DNA from: an uncultured Eubacteriales bacterium
GTDB lineage: Bacteria; Bacillota; Clostridia; Christensenellales; UBA1242
Assembly (NCBI GenBank): GCA_902496015.1
Contig: CABUZJ010000003.1
Coordinates: 91,184 to 155,183, forward strand
Length of the DNA: 64,000 nt
Direction of reading: 5' to 3'
This document shows, in pieces, positions 52,633 to 62,324 of the stretch (its first letter is position 1; each line of letters opens with the position of its first letter). The translations under genes and the position numbers were made by a program. Under the pieces are notes generated by a model. That model searched no databases, was not told the origin of the DNA, and saw nothing but the letters and a program-made list of their open reading frames with translations.

Positions 52633-53334
52633 TTAGATTTTTATTTCTACGGGGTCATGATTAATTTGGTCGGTTGAAGTTAAATAATATTTTACTCCAT
52701 TTTTAACAAACATCTTTTCCATTCTAGCATCTTTGCCATGCAAATGCCCAAACACCACAGCATTAACTTTATATTTTTCAAAAAGTGCTGTAAATTCGTT
52801 ATCATCATGTCTCGAATTAAATGGTGGAAAATGAAACATACATACCACTTTATCGCCTTCTTTCCTTTTCTTTTCCATATCTTTTAAAGTAAGTTCTAGT
52901 CTAATCACTTCTCTAGCATAAATTTTTTCGTCTTCCTTGGTGTAAGGTTTATTTATTTCTCTACTAGCCCAACCCCTTGTTCCACAAATAATAACATTTT
53001 CAATTTTATAACTATCGTTCTGCAAAGCAATGACACTTTTGGGCAAAATTTCTCTTACCTTTTTCAAAGACGACCACCATAATTCATGATTTCCCTTAAT
53101 TATAATTTTAGTGCCATTCAAAGTTCCCAAAAAATTTAAATCTGCAACTGCATCTTCAAGTTTTAATGCCCAACTAATATCGCCTGCCACCAAAACTAAA
53201 TCATCTTCTTTAATCTTTTTCTGCCAATTCTCTTTAATCTTATCTATATAATTTTGCCAACCATCACCAAAAATGTCCATCGGCTTATTAGATGTAAATG
53301 CAAAATGTGGGTCACTTAATGCCCAAATTTTCAT
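52633..53334 (-). CDS. Calcineurin-like metallophosphoesterase
   Basis: 233 residues. The five metal motifs are present in order: DPHF at 8-11, GDISW, GNHELWW, FHFPPF and GHLHG. These bind two metals. Substrate unknown; similar proteins of Clostridia are annotated only as phosphohydrolases. Eleven bases after engB. Confidence 0.9.
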   Translation of the reverse strand: MKIWALSDPHFAFTSNKPMDIFGDGWQNYIDKIKENWQKKIKEDDLVLVAGDISWALKLEDAVADLNFLGTLNGTKIIIKGNHELWWSSLKKVREILPKSVIALQNDSYKIENVIICGTRGWASREINKPYTKEDEKIYAREVIRLELTLKDMEKKRKEGDKVVCMFHFPPFNSRHDDNEFTALFEKYKVNAVVFGHLHGKDARMEKMFVKNGVKYYLTSTDQINHDPVEIKI

Positions 53335-53345
53335 AATTTTCTCCT

Positions 53346-53936
53346 TTAACTAATATTCAAAATTTGTTCTAATCTATTTAAAACTTCATCAATACCATAG
53401 CCAGTTTGAGCACTTGTAACTATAATATTATCTATTCCAATTTTAAGTGTACTTGCAATTTCTTTTATACATTTTTGCTTTTCACTTTTTTTTATTTTAT
53501 CAAACTTTGTTGCAATTATTGAAACTGGAATATTATAATGCACTAACCATTCAAGCATCTGTTCATCTTTTATAGTGGGTTTGTGTCGAATATCTAAAAG
53601 CATTATAACCGACTTTAAATTGTTGCTAAAATGTAAATAATCTTCAATCATCTTTGCCCATTTTTGTTGTTCTTCAATGCTAGCCTTTGCATAACCATAA
53701 CCAGGTAAATCAACCAACACAAATTTATCGTCAACACTAAACAAATTAATAAGACGTGTTCGACCTGGCATTGAAGATGTTTTTGCTAGTTTTTTATTCC
53801 CTGCAAGCATGTTAATAAAACTAGATTTACCAACATTGCTTCTTCCAACTATTGCTATTTCATCTAGTTTGTTTGATTCGTTATATTGATTGATGTTAGA
53901 AATTGATTTAATAAATTTTATATTTTTAATCTTCAT
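53346..53936 (-). CDS. engB: Ribosome biogenesis GTPase EngB/YsxC
   Basis: 196 residues. G1 GRSNVGKSSFIN at about 31-42, G3 DLPGYG, G4 TKFDK, and the family's PGRTRLINLF segment. Needed for 50S assembly. No neighbour lon, although lon-ysxC is common; clpX is nearby instead. Confidence 0.95.
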   Translation of the reverse strand: MKIKNIKFIKSISNINQYNESNKLDEIAIVGRSNVGKSSFINMLAGNKKLAKTSSMPGRTRLINLFSVDDKFVLVDLPGYGYAKASIEEQQKWAKMIEDYLHFSNNLKSVIMLLDIRHKPTIKDEQMLEWLVHYNIPVSIIATKFDKIKKSEKQKCIKEIASTLKIGIDNIIVTSAQTGYGIDEVLNRLEQILNIS

Positions 53937-54027
53937 TTTTATAATCTCTTTATATTTTTTTGCAAAACTGCTTTGTTTTTTATAAATTATATCAATTTTT
54001 TATTAAAAACCATAAAAATTGCATTTT

Positions 54028-55005
54028 TTATTTATCTTTTTTAATAATATTTTCAACATCTTTTAAAATTGTAAAGGCACTAATATCATAACCATGCCCA
54101 CCACTGGTATGAGTTAAATAGCTTTCAGTCCCAACTGTGTAGCAAATTTCATCTTTAATTGCAATAGGTTTTACTAATGTTTTAAGATTATGAGTTGCCA
54201 CAACTTCACAAATTATGCTTGCTAACCCACCGATAACAGAGTGCTCTTCAATTGTATAAACCAAGTTAAACTTACTTAAATTTTTAACTATTTCTGTTTC
54301 ATTTATGGGTTTTAATTGTGGCATGCTGAAAACAGCCACTTTTAATCCATAGCGAACTTTAATCATAGAACTTGCGATAATTGCTTCTTGTAAACTTTTA
54401 CCCGTTGCAATAATTGCAAAGTCTGTTCCAGGCACAACTTTTGCAAATGCTTGAGGTTTAAAATCAACTTTAATGCTATAAGTTTTTTTCTGTATGCCCG
54501 ATGTCCATTCAATTTGATTATCTATTCCCTTTTTATTTAGCCTTAAATAACAAGGCGTTTTAGAATTTAACATTTCAGTTACGCAATATTCACATTCTGC
54601 CTTTGTTGCTGGTGAATAAACACTCATGTTAGGCATTGCTCTCATGCATGCAATATCTTCTGTTGCGTGGTGGGTAAACCCTAATGGTCCATATTCTAAA
54701 CCTGCACCAACTGAAACAATTTTTATATCTGCATTATTGTAACAAACTAAATTTCTAATAAATTCTAAAACTCTTAAAGTATTAAAATTACCAATAGAGT
54801 AAATTATTACTTGTTTCCCCGACAATGCTAAGCCCGTTGCAACTGCAATCATGTTTTGTTCTGCAATTCCACAATTTATATATCTATCAGGAAATTGAGT
54901 TTCAAATGGTTCTAATGCGCCTGCGCCTAAATCACCAGTTAAAAGCATTACATTTTTATTCTTTTTCGCATGCTCTATTAAAAGATTAACAAATGTAGTT
55001 CTCAT
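54028..55005 (-). CDS. Transketolase, C-terminal subunit
   Basis: 325 residues. The pyrimidine-binding half of a split transketolase: GAGALEPFETQFPDRYINCGIAEQNMIAVATGLAL is the family start with the catalytic Glu, followed by the regulatory C-terminal domain (ATGKSLQEAI). With the next gene it would carry out two-carbon transfers of the pentose phosphate pathway. ATG overlaps the partner's stop by one base. Confidence 0.92.
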   Translation of the reverse strand: MRTTFVNLLIEHAKKNKNVMLLTGDLGAGALEPFETQFPDRYINCGIAEQNMIAVATGLALSGKQVIIYSIGNFNTLRVLEFIRNLVCYNNADIKIVSVGAGLEYGPLGFTHHATEDIACMRAMPNMSVYSPATKAECEYCVTEMLNSKTPCYLRLNKKGIDNQIEWTSGIQKKTYSIKVDFKPQAFAKVVPGTDFAIIATGKSLQEAIIASSMIKVRYGLKVAVFSMPQLKPINETEIVKNLSKFNLVYTIEEHSVIGGLASIICEVVATHNLKTLVKPIAIKDEICYTVGTESYLTHTSGGHGYDISAFTILKDVENIIKKDK

Positions 55006-55811
55006 TATCTTTTCCCCTCTATTTCTGCAAGAACCTTATTAAGTTCCAATTCACTTACATATTTTGAATGATAGGCATTATTATTTTCCATCATTGCCAC
55101 ACCTTTGCCCTTAATTGTATTACAAATTACAAGCAATGGCTTATCTTTAGGTTTAATATTTAGTGCTAATTTAATTTGTTTATGGTTATGCCCATCAATT
55201 TCTTCAACTTCACAACCAAATGAAGCAAATTTTTCTTTCAAATTACCCATATCAATAATCTTTGCAGATTCACCCATTGATTGTAATTTGTTATTATCTA
55301 CAATAATTGTAAGGTTAGAAAGTTTATGCGAACTTGCAAACATTAATGCTTCCCACACCGAGCCCTCATTACATTCTCCATTTCCAACAAGTGCAAATAC
55401 TCTGGCATTACTTTTATCTATTTTTCTTGCAAGTGCCAGCCCAACTGCAACACCAATACCTTGTCCCAAAGAACCTGTTGATAGTTCGATTCCAGGAATT
55501 CCCTTGCTTGAAACATGACCTGAAAACTTACTTCCATCTTTATAATAAGTTTCAAGCAATTCTTTTTTATCAATAATGCCTATTTCTGCAAGTGCTGAAT
55601 AAACTGCTAGCCCAGCATGTCCCTTGCTTAATATAAATTTATCTAAAAAAACATCACTACCTGTTTTATCTTTTCTTAAAATATCGCTATAAAGAACAGC
55701 AATAATATCTGCTATTGAAAGAATTGACCCAATATGTCCTGCATGTGCTTTACTTGTTGCAATAACAGCATCTTTTCTAATTTCTTTTGCTAAATCAATC
55801 GAGTTAATCAT
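55005..55811 (-). CDS. Transketolase, N-terminal subunit
   Basis: 268 residues from ATG 55811 (AAAGGGGAT upstream). Thiamine-diphosphate half: SKAHAGHIGSILSIADI near 19-35, SKGHAGLAVYSAL, and the metal site VGNGECNEGSVWEA. The usual GDG aspartate is Asn here (GNG), a change from the standard motif. The partner gene follows with a one-base overlap. Confidence 0.92.
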   Translation of the reverse strand: MINSIDLAKEIRKDAVIATSKAHAGHIGSILSIADIIAVLYSDILRKDKTGSDVFLDKFILSKGHAGLAVYSALAEIGIIDKKELLETYYKDGSKFSGHVSSKGIPGIELSTGSLGQGIGVAVGLALARKIDKSNARVFALVGNGECNEGSVWEALMFASSHKLSNLTIIVDNNKLQSMGESAKIIDMGNLKEKFASFGCEVEEIDGHNHKQIKLALNIKPKDKPLLVICNTIKGKGVAMMENNNAYHSKYVSELELNKVLAEIEGKR

Positions 55812-55827
55812 AATATCCCCTTTATTT

Positions 55828-55856
55828 ATTTTAACAAATTTTAAACATTGAAGCAA
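55828..55856 (-). promoter_or_regulatory. Promoter of the transketolase pair
   Basis: Minus strand TTGCTT (55851-55856), 17 bp, TAAAAT (55828-55833). Confidence 0.5.
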
Positions 55857-55879
55857 CAAAACTTATTTATTAATTAAAA

Positions 55880-55904
55880 AATGACAAAACTTTGTTTTGT
55901 CATT
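55880..55904 (-). terminator. clpX terminator
   Basis: AATGACAAAAC/GTTTTGTCATT stem, T-run on the minus strand. Confidence 0.85.
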
Positions 55905-55912
55905 CTAATATT

Positions 55913-57226
55913 CTAAGCAATATTTTCACTTACTTGTGTTTCTGCATTTGCTTGTTCTGGTTTAGAATGATAAATAAAATCAGCATCAATTTTAGTATCA
56001 TCATTTTCATCTGCTTTTAAAATAATTTTTGCAATAGAACTATCACTCGGCACCTTATACATAAGCGGAAGCATAGCATCTTCTAAAATGCTTCTAAGCC
56101 CTCTAGCTCCTGTTTTTAACTTAATTGCTTTTTTTGCAAAACTTGAAATTGCAGAATTATCAAATTCTAAATCAACATTATCTAGCCCAAACATTTTTTG
56201 ATATTGCTTAGTTAATGAATTTTTTGGTTCGGTTAAAATTAGTTTTAACGCATTTTCATCTAAATTATCTAATGTAACCATAATTGGTATTCTTCCAATA
56301 AATTCTGGAATTAATCCAAATTTAATTAAATCATGTGGTTCCACTTCTTTTAAAATTGCATTGCTTTCAATTTCTTTTTTAGTTTGCACTTTACCACCAA
56401 ATCCTAAACCAGATGCACTAACTCTTTTTTCAATAATCTTATCTAGCCCTACAAATGCACCACCGCATATAAATAAAATATTAGTTGTGTCAATTTGCAT
56501 ACATTCTTGATTAGGGTGTTTTCTGCCACCTTGTGGTGGAACAGAAGCAACAGTGCCTTCTAAAATTTTTAATAGTCCTTGTTGGACTCCTTCACCCGAA
56601 ACATCTCTTGTAATAGAAACATTTTCACTCTTTCTTGCAATTTTATCAATTTCATCAATATACACAATTCCGCGTTCTGCCCTAGCAATATCATAATCCG
56701 CTGCTTGAATTAATTTAAGCAAAATATTTTCAACATCATCACCCACATATCCTGCTTCGGTTAAAGTTGTTGCATCGGCAGTTGCAAAAGGAACATCTAA
56801 AATTTTTGCCAATGTTCTGGCAATTAGCGTTTTCCCACAACCTGTAGGGCCTAGCATTAAAACATTGCTTTTTTCAAGTTCAATATCATCTAATTTTTGT
56901 TTCTTATTTTTATTTTTAATTGCATAATTAATTCTTTTATAATGATTATAAACACTAACCGCTAAAACCTTTTTTGCTTGGTCTTGACCAATAATATATT
57001 TATCAAGAGTTTCTTTTATCTGCTCTGGCTTTGGCAGTTCTAGTTCATGCTCTTTGCTACGATTTTTCTCTTCTGCTTTTAAAATTGCTTTGCATATTTC
57101 AACACAGTCTTCACAAATTGTAACTGTGCCATTTGGATTTTCAATCATTCTGCTAACTTCTTTTCTTGTTCTGCCACAAAAAGAACATGCGTCTGCCTTT
57201 GGTGGAACTTGCGTTTTATTGTCCAT
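55913..57226 (-). CDS. clpX: ATP-dependent Clp protease ATP-binding subunit ClpX
   Basis: 437 residues from ATG 57226 (AAGGAG upstream; the longer frame is not supported). Zinc domain C14/C17 and C36/C39, Walker A GPTGCGKT, Walker B YIDEIDKIARK, and the IGF-type ClpP loop is degenerate (SASGLGFGGKVQ). Unfolds substrates and feeds them to ClpP. Downstream of clpP with a hairpin in the gap. Confidence 0.96.
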   Translation of the reverse strand: MDNKTQVPPKADACSFCGRTRKEVSRMIENPNGTVTICEDCVEICKAILKAEEKNRSKEHELELPKPEQIKETLDKYIIGQDQAKKVLAVSVYNHYKRINYAIKNKNKKQKLDDIELEKSNVLMLGPTGCGKTLIARTLAKILDVPFATADATTLTEAGYVGDDVENILLKLIQAADYDIARAERGIVYIDEIDKIARKSENVSITRDVSGEGVQQGLLKILEGTVASVPPQGGRKHPNQECMQIDTTNILFICGGAFVGLDKIIEKRVSASGLGFGGKVQTKKEIESNAILKEVEPHDLIKFGLIPEFIGRIPIMVTLDNLDENALKLILTEPKNSLTKQYQKMFGLDNVDLEFDNSAISSFAKKAIKLKTGARGLRSILEDAMLPLMYKVPSDSSIAKIILKADENDDTKIDADFIYHSKPEQANAETQVSENIA

Positions 57227-57252
57227 TAATAATCTCCTTAAACTTATAAAAA

Positions 57253-57282
57253 TTTGGTAAACACTTAAAGGCATTTACCAAA
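57253..57282 (-). terminator. Hairpin between clpP and clpX (attenuator)
   Basis: TTTGGTAAA/TTTACCAAA stem followed by a T-run on the minus strand. No promoter fits between it and clpX, so clpX is read through it and may be made at a lower level. Confidence 0.6.
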
Positions 57283-57310
57283 CAAAACTAATTTTTTATC
57301 ATAAGTAATC

Positions 57311-57904
57311 TTATTTTCTTTTATCATAAATTTTATCAATTAAACCATATTTAAGTGCTTCATTTGCAGTTAAGAAATTATCTCTATCTGTATCTTTTTC
57401 AATTGTTTCTAATGGTTGTCCACTATTATCAGCCAAGATTTTATTAAGTTTCTTCTTAGTCTTAATAATATGTTCGGTATGAATTGCAATATCACTTGCC
57501 TGACCTTGAACGCCACCTAATGGTTGATGAATCATTATTTCGCTATTAGGCAATGCACATCTTTTCCCTTTTGCCCCACTTGAAAGTAAAACTGCTGCCA
57601 TACTTGCTGCCATGCCCACACAAGTTGTGCAAACATCACATTTAATATAATTCATTGTGTCATATATTGCCATACCTGCAACAACACTTCCGCCAGGACT
57701 ATTAATATACATCATTATATCTTTATCTGGGTCTTTGCCTTCAAGATAAATAAGTTGTGCCACAATTAAATTTGCACTAGCATCTGTTATTTCGTCAGAC
57801 AAGAAAATAATTCTATCTTCAAGCAATCTTGAATAAATATCATAAGACCTTTCACCCCTATTGGTTTGCTCTATAACCATAGGCACTAATACATTTTTTT
57901 CCAT
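57311..57904 (-). CDS. clpP: ATP-dependent Clp protease proteolytic subunit
   Basis: 197 residues. Catalytic Ser in GMAASMAAVLL (near 98), His in EIMIHQPLGG (near 123), and Asp in DTDRDNF (near 172). Tetradecameric protease with ClpX. Starts MEKNVLVPMVIEQTNRGERSYDIYS, the common form. Confidence 0.97.
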   Translation of the reverse strand: MEKNVLVPMVIEQTNRGERSYDIYSRLLEDRIIFLSDEITDASANLIVAQLIYLEGKDPDKDIMMYINSPGGSVVAGMAIYDTMNYIKCDVCTTCVGMAASMAAVLLSSGAKGKRCALPNSEIMIHQPLGGVQGQASDIAIHTEHIIKTKKKLNKILADNSGQPLETIEKDTDRDNFLTANEALKYGLIDKIYDKRK

Positions 57905-57939
57905 ATTCGCTCCTTTAATTGTTAATCTATTTTCGAATT

Positions 57940-59226
57940 TTATTCAATGTTATTTAATTCTTTTAATTTTGCCATTAATTTATCTGTAAGCGCACTATTT
58001 CTAACTAAATTTTCTTGTGTAGCATTCATGCTCTTTTTTAATTCTTCTGCACTTCTTCCTGAATGTTTTGCAAGTTCTTCAAGTTTAGTATCAATATCTT
58101 TATCAGTAACTTCAAGTTTTAAATCTTTAACAATTTCTTGCAATGTTAAAGTAGTTTTAACATTCTTTTTGGCATCTTCCCTTCTTGAATTTCTATAATC
58201 TTCCATAGTTGTGCCAGTATATTTTAAATAATCTTCAAATTTTAAACCTTGATGAGAAAGTTGATGACTAATATCTTCAACAAAATTATCTATTTGATTT
58301 TCAATCATGCAATCAGGAATATTAATTTCAGTTTTATCAACTATAGTATCAATAAGTTTATTTTCTGCATTCATTTGAGCTTCATGCTCACTTTCTTCGG
58401 TAAGACGCTTTTTAATATCTGCCTTTAATTCACTTAGGCTATTAAACTCACTAATATCTTTTGCAAATTCATCATTAACTTCTGGCAAAACTTTTTCTCT
58501 TATTCCCAAAAGTTTAACTTTAAACACAGCTTTCTTGCCAGCAAGTTCCTTAGCACCATAATGCTCAGGGAAAGTTACATTTAAATCCTTCTCTTCGCCT
58601 ATGTTCATTCCAACCATTTGGTCTTCAAAAGTGTCAATAAAGGTGTGGCTACCAAGTGTTAATTCTTGATTTTTTGCTGTCCCGCCTTCAAACACAACAC
58701 CATCAACTGAACCAGAATAGTCTAAATTTACTAAATCGCCAATTTTAGCAGGTCTATCTGTAACTTCAACAAATCTCGCTTGTTGTTCTCTTTTCTGTTC
58801 AATCTTAGCATCAATTTGAGCATTTGTTATTTTAACTTTATCTTTTTTTATAGTAATTCCCTTATATTCACCTAGTTTAATTTCAGGCATAACAGTTACT
58901 GTTGCCTTAAATTTAACTCCATCTTTTGAAATTGAAGTAATGCTAATATCTGGATAGTCAACAGGGAAAATTTCAGTTTCCTTGTCTAACATTTGGCCAT
59001 AATAAATTGGGCAACATTCATTAAAAGCATCTTCATAAAAAAGATATTCGCCATAAGTTTGTTCTAACACTTTTCTTGGAACTTTTCCTTGTCTAAATCC
59101 TTCCTTTTTATATTTACCCTTATTTTTTTCATATGCTTTTTGAACTTCATTTTCCCATTCTTGTGCATCTAATGAAAATTCAATAACTATTTTATTATCC
59201 TTTTTTTCGCCAACTTTGTAATTCAT
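57940..59226 (-). CDS. tig: Trigger factor
   Basis: 428 residues. Ribosome-binding tail with GFRQGKVPRKVLEQ near 43-56, FKBP-type PPIase domain (GDLVNLDYSGSVDGVVFEGGTA) near 160-180 and C-terminal helical arms. First chaperone for nascent chains. First gene of tig-clpP-clpX, with a strong own promoter. Confidence 0.97.
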   Translation of the reverse strand: MNYKVGEKKDNKIVIEFSLDAQEWENEVQKAYEKNKGKYKKEGFRQGKVPRKVLEQTYGEYLFYEDAFNECCPIYYGQMLDKETEIFPVDYPDISITSISKDGVKFKATVTVMPEIKLGEYKGITIKKDKVKITNAQIDAKIEQKREQQARFVEVTDRPAKIGDLVNLDYSGSVDGVVFEGGTAKNQELTLGSHTFIDTFEDQMVGMNIGEEKDLNVTFPEHYGAKELAGKKAVFKVKLLGIREKVLPEVNDEFAKDISEFNSLSELKADIKKRLTEESEHEAQMNAENKLIDTIVDKTEINIPDCMIENQIDNFVEDISHQLSHQGLKFEDYLKYTGTTMEDYRNSRREDAKKNVKTTLTLQEIVKDLKLEVTDKDIDTKLEELAKHSGRSAEELKKSMNATQENLVRNSALTDKLMAKLKELNNIE

Positions 59227-59263
59227 AAATAATCTCCTTTCTTCATGCGTTAAGCACTTTTAT

Positions 59264-59292
59264 ATAATACAACAAGACACCATTAAAGTCAA
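59264..59292 (-). promoter_or_regulatory. Promoter of tig-clpP-clpX
   Basis: Minus strand TTGACT (59287-59292), 17 bp, TATTAT (59264-59269). I see no CIRCE or CtsR-like repeat near it. Confidence 0.65.
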
Positions 59293-59321
59293 GATTTTAT
59301 ACCACTTAAAAAAGTTCAAAA

Positions 59322-59756
59322 TCAAAATAAAATTAGCACAACAAATGAAAAAATACAAAATACGCCACATAAAATAATTTTTGCATATCCCCAATTAATT
59401 TGTTTTTTTATTGCTGTCATCTTTTCTAATTTTTCTTTTTCGTTATCATCTATATTTTGAGTTTTATCATTTTCATTAATTTTAATTTCTAACCCTTCGC
59501 TAACAATTTCTTGTGATGAATTAAGTCTTGCATCTGCTTCTTTCAAATCTTCCTTTGCCAATTGTTTTTTTAATGCATCAACACCAAGGCACTCGTTTGT
59601 TGTCATTATGCCAAAGGCAATAACATATAAAATTAAAGCACTTATAACCAAAAATTCATTTGCTGTGAATTGAAACACTATAACTGCAATTGTTGCAAGC
59701 ATGAAGGTAACATATTCAGCAATATAAAATACACTATATATAACATTTTTCGCCAC
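59322..59756 (-). CDS. Hypothetical membrane protein
   Basis: 144 residues. Two N-terminal helices (about 11-29 and 33-53), a charged cytoplasmic stretch, and a third helix at 124-142. No family recognised. 39 bases after the RluD-type gene, so probably in the lspA-rluD operon. Confidence 0.7.
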   Translation of the reverse strand: MAKNVIYSVFYIAEYVTFMLATIAVIVFQFTANEFLVISALILYVIAFGIMTTNECLGVDALKKQLAKEDLKEADARLNSSQEIVSEGLEIKINENDKTQNIDDNEKEKLEKMTAIKKQINWGYAKIILCGVFCIFSFVVLILF

Positions 59757-59795
59757 TGTCTAATTCTCCTAATAGTTTAATTTTATCATTTACAA

Positions 59796-60737
59796 TTATT
59801 CTTGTCCAACATTTTGAATATAATTTGAACTCAAACTTTTTAAAACATTTGCAAAATAATTTGGAATTTCGCATTTAAAGGTCATTCTTTGCCCCGTTTT
59901 TGGATGAGTTAGTTCTAGCTCTTGTGCGTGCAATAACTGCCCATTAAGGTTAAATTTTTGTTTTGCATATCCATATGCTTTATCTCCAACAATAGGATGG
60001 CCAATCGCTTTTGCATGAACCCTTATTTGATGTGTCCTTCCAGTTTTTAGTTGAAAATTAACAAGGGTAAAACCATTATAAATTCTTTGAGCTTTAAAGT
60101 GCGTTTGAGCAAATTTACCATCTTCACACACTGCCATTTTTTTATAATCTTTTTTATCTCTGCCAATTGGAAGAATAATATCTCCTTCCAACTGTTTAAA
60201 CTCACCTTCACAAAGAGCTACATAATGCCTAAAACAAGAATGTTCTGCAATTTGTTTTGCCAAACTTTCATGTGCCATATTATTTTTTGCAACAACTAAA
60301 AGCCCAGATGTATCTTTGTCTATTCTATGCACAATACCTGGTCTAAACTTTTCACCAACAGTTGAAATTTTATTAAAATGATAAAGCAATGCATTAACAA
60401 GTGTGTGATTATAATTCCCAACTGCTGGATGAACCACCATGCCTTGAGGTTTATTAATAACAGCCAAATAATCATCTTCAAACACAATATCTAGTGGTAT
60501 ATTTTCAGGTTCAACATTATTTAAATCTGGAATTGCAATCAAGTCTAATTTTATAATATCTCCCCATTTTACTTTAAAACCGGCTTTAACTTTCTTGCCA
60601 TTAACAAACACTCTTTCATCATCTATTTGTTTTTTAATTTGCGAACGCGTCCAATCTTCAAGCGTGTTTGTTAAATAAACATCTAACCTAATTTTATCTT
60701 CATTTTCAACAATTAAAATTTGTTTTAAATCTTGCAT
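59796..60737 (-). CDS. rluD: RluD-type rRNA pseudouridine synthase
   Basis: 313 residues. S4 domain (SQIKKQIDDERVFVNGKKVKAGFKVKWGD region near 31-60), catalytic HRIDKDTSG near 136-144, and RTHQIRVHAKAIGHPI. In Bacillota this gene follows lspA, as here (2-base gap), so it is YlyB/RluD-like. It modifies 23S rRNA helix 69 in the best-known cases. Confidence 0.92.
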   Translation of the reverse strand: MQDLKQILIVENEDKIRLDVYLTNTLEDWTRSQIKKQIDDERVFVNGKKVKAGFKVKWGDIIKLDLIAIPDLNNVEPENIPLDIVFEDDYLAVINKPQGMVVHPAVGNYNHTLVNALLYHFNKISTVGEKFRPGIVHRIDKDTSGLLVVAKNNMAHESLAKQIAEHSCFRHYVALCEGEFKQLEGDIILPIGRDKKDYKKMAVCEDGKFAQTHFKAQRIYNGFTLVNFQLKTGRTHQIRVHAKAIGHPIVGDKAYGYAKQKFNLNGQLLHAQELELTHPKTGQRMTFKCEIPNYFANVLKSLSSNYIQNVGQE

Positions 60738-60739
60738 TT

Positions 60740-61267
60740 TTATATGTCACTTTCCTTTTTTTCTTTGTTATTATTTATCTCTGTGTTATCATTAATTTTA
60801 TCAATATTAACCTTTTTATCGTGTTTATCATTCGGTTTATATAAAAATAAAATAAAAATTACAAGCAAAACCACACCAACACAAATAAAAGCATCTGCAA
60901 AATTAAATATGGCAAAGTTTATAGATTTAAAATAAATAAAATCTCTCACTCCGCCTAAAAATATTCGGTCTATTAAATTGCCAATGATGCCACCCAAAAG
61001 CAAACCAAATGTTATACCTAAAAATTTTGTATTACCTAATTTTTTGGTTACAATGAAATAAATGATTATCGCAATAACTGGTATAGATAAAACTATAAAA
61101 AACCATCTTGCTCCACCAAGCATTCCAAATGCTGCACCATCATTAAATGCTGTTTGAACCCATAAAAAATCACCAATTAAACTAAATGATTTTCCATATA
61201 ATAGAATTTTAGTTAATTGGTCTATTATTATTGCAATAACTGAAATAATTATTGATAATATTACCAC
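60740..61267 (-). CDS. lspA: Lipoprotein signal peptidase (signal peptidase II)
   Basis: 175 residues with four membrane helices. Motifs DQLTKILL, NDGAAFGML, GGIIGNLIDRIFLGGVRDFI and FNFADAFICVG; the two catalytic aspartates are in the last two. Cleaves prolipoproteins. The C-terminal Asn/Lys/Asp tail is long for the family. Confidence 0.96.
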   Translation of the reverse strand: MVILSIIISVIAIIIDQLTKILLYGKSFSLIGDFLWVQTAFNDGAAFGMLGGARWFFIVLSIPVIAIIIYFIVTKKLGNTKFLGITFGLLLGGIIGNLIDRIFLGGVRDFIYFKSINFAIFNFADAFICVGVVLLVIFILFLYKPNDKHDKKVNIDKINDNTEINNNKEKKESDI

Positions 61268-61276
61268 TTATTCTCC

Positions 61277-62194
61277 TTACAATTTTAAATCCTCATGCAA
61301 AAATTTAGAAAAGGCATTCAATGTGTCAACATTTGTACTAAGCCCATCAAAACTCATAAATGCATGCATAGCCCTTGCTTCATCTAATTTAAAAAATTTT
61401 GTTCGGGTTTTAACACCTTGTTCTTTTAATTTTTTAGCAAAAAGCTTTGATTGCCCTTTATGCAATTTATCAATTTCACCACTTGCTAAAAAACAAGGCG
61501 GAAAGTCTTTTAAATTTTTATGCATTGGTGAATATTTATAAAGTTCTTCATCACAATTTATTCCGCCTAAAATACAAGCGTTAATATAATCTTTAATATT
61601 TGGGAATCTGCTACTTAGCACAGTTTTCAAATCGTAAACGCCATAAAATAAGCCCAATCCTTTAACTCTTTCTTTCTCCTCAATACAATTATTCTCAATA
61701 AACTTAGACATTAATTCTGCTGAAATATGGGCACCAGCAGAATCACCCGCAAGCACTATTTTACTTGCATCTGCACCAAAATTTGAAGCAATTTTACATA
61801 CGCACTTAAACGCATTTTCACTATCTAATAATATTTTATCCATTTTAGCAGATGGCGCTAAACTATAATTACAATTAAATACTACAAATCCCATTTTCGC
61901 AAGCCTTCTACACAAAGTTGTGTAAAGGGTTTTTGAATAACATGCCCAACCACCACCATGATAATAAATTATACAAGGATAAATTTTTTTAGGCAATTTA
62001 TTCTTATTATAAATGCAATCTGCATCATGTGGATAATGAACATCTAATTTTTGGTAAATGCTTGCATTTTCAACATAACTGATATTTTTCTTGGTTTTTA
62101 TACCAGAAAATTTTTTATGAAAATTATAAACTACACTTCCAAGCATAGTTCCAAGACCAGACATAAATTTAATTGAATAAATTTTAAATTGCAT
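61277..62194 (-). CDS. Alpha/beta hydrolase (acetylesterase type)
   Basis: 305 residues. Oxyanion motif YYHGGGW near 77-83, nucleophile elbow LAGDSAGAH (active Ser near 152), and C-terminal MHAFMSFDG with the catalytic His. Hormone-sensitive lipase family. A hydrophobic N-terminus (FMSGLGTMLGSVVYNF) may be a weak membrane anchor. Ten bases before lspA; substrate unknown, perhaps acetylated sugars. Confidence 0.85.
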   Translation of the reverse strand: MQFKIYSIKFMSGLGTMLGSVVYNFHKKFSGIKTKKNISYVENASIYQKLDVHYPHDADCIYNKNKLPKKIYPCIIYYHGGGWACYSKTLYTTLCRRLAKMGFVVFNCNYSLAPSAKMDKILLDSENAFKCVCKIASNFGADASKIVLAGDSAGAHISAELMSKFIENNCIEEKERVKGLGLFYGVYDLKTVLSSRFPNIKDYINACILGGINCDEELYKYSPMHKNLKDFPPCFLASGEIDKLHKGQSKLFAKKLKEQGVKTRTKFFKLDEARAMHAFMSFDGLSTNVDTLNAFSKFLHEDLKL

Positions 62195-62224
62195 TAAAGT
62201 AACCTTTCTTGTTCACTGTAATAA

Positions 62225-62253
62225 ATTATACCTAAAATCCAACTTTTTTACAA
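62225..62253 (-). promoter_or_regulatory. Promoter of the esterase-lspA-rluD operon
   Basis: Minus strand TTGTAA (62248-62253), 17 bp, TATAAT (62225-62230). Confidence 0.6.
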
Positions 62254-62283
62254 CTAAATATATTATGAAAATGAAATTATCAT

Positions 62284-62312
62284 TTGACACCATATTTAAT
62301 TAGTGTTAAAAT
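62284..62312 (+). promoter_or_regulatory. Promoter of the ankyrin-like gene at 62325
   Basis: TTGACA (62284-62289), 17-bp spacer, TAAAAT (62307-62312) with extended TGT. The start point would be near 62319, about 6 bases before the ATG. Confidence 0.6.
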
Positions 62313-62324
62313 TAAATTCCAATT

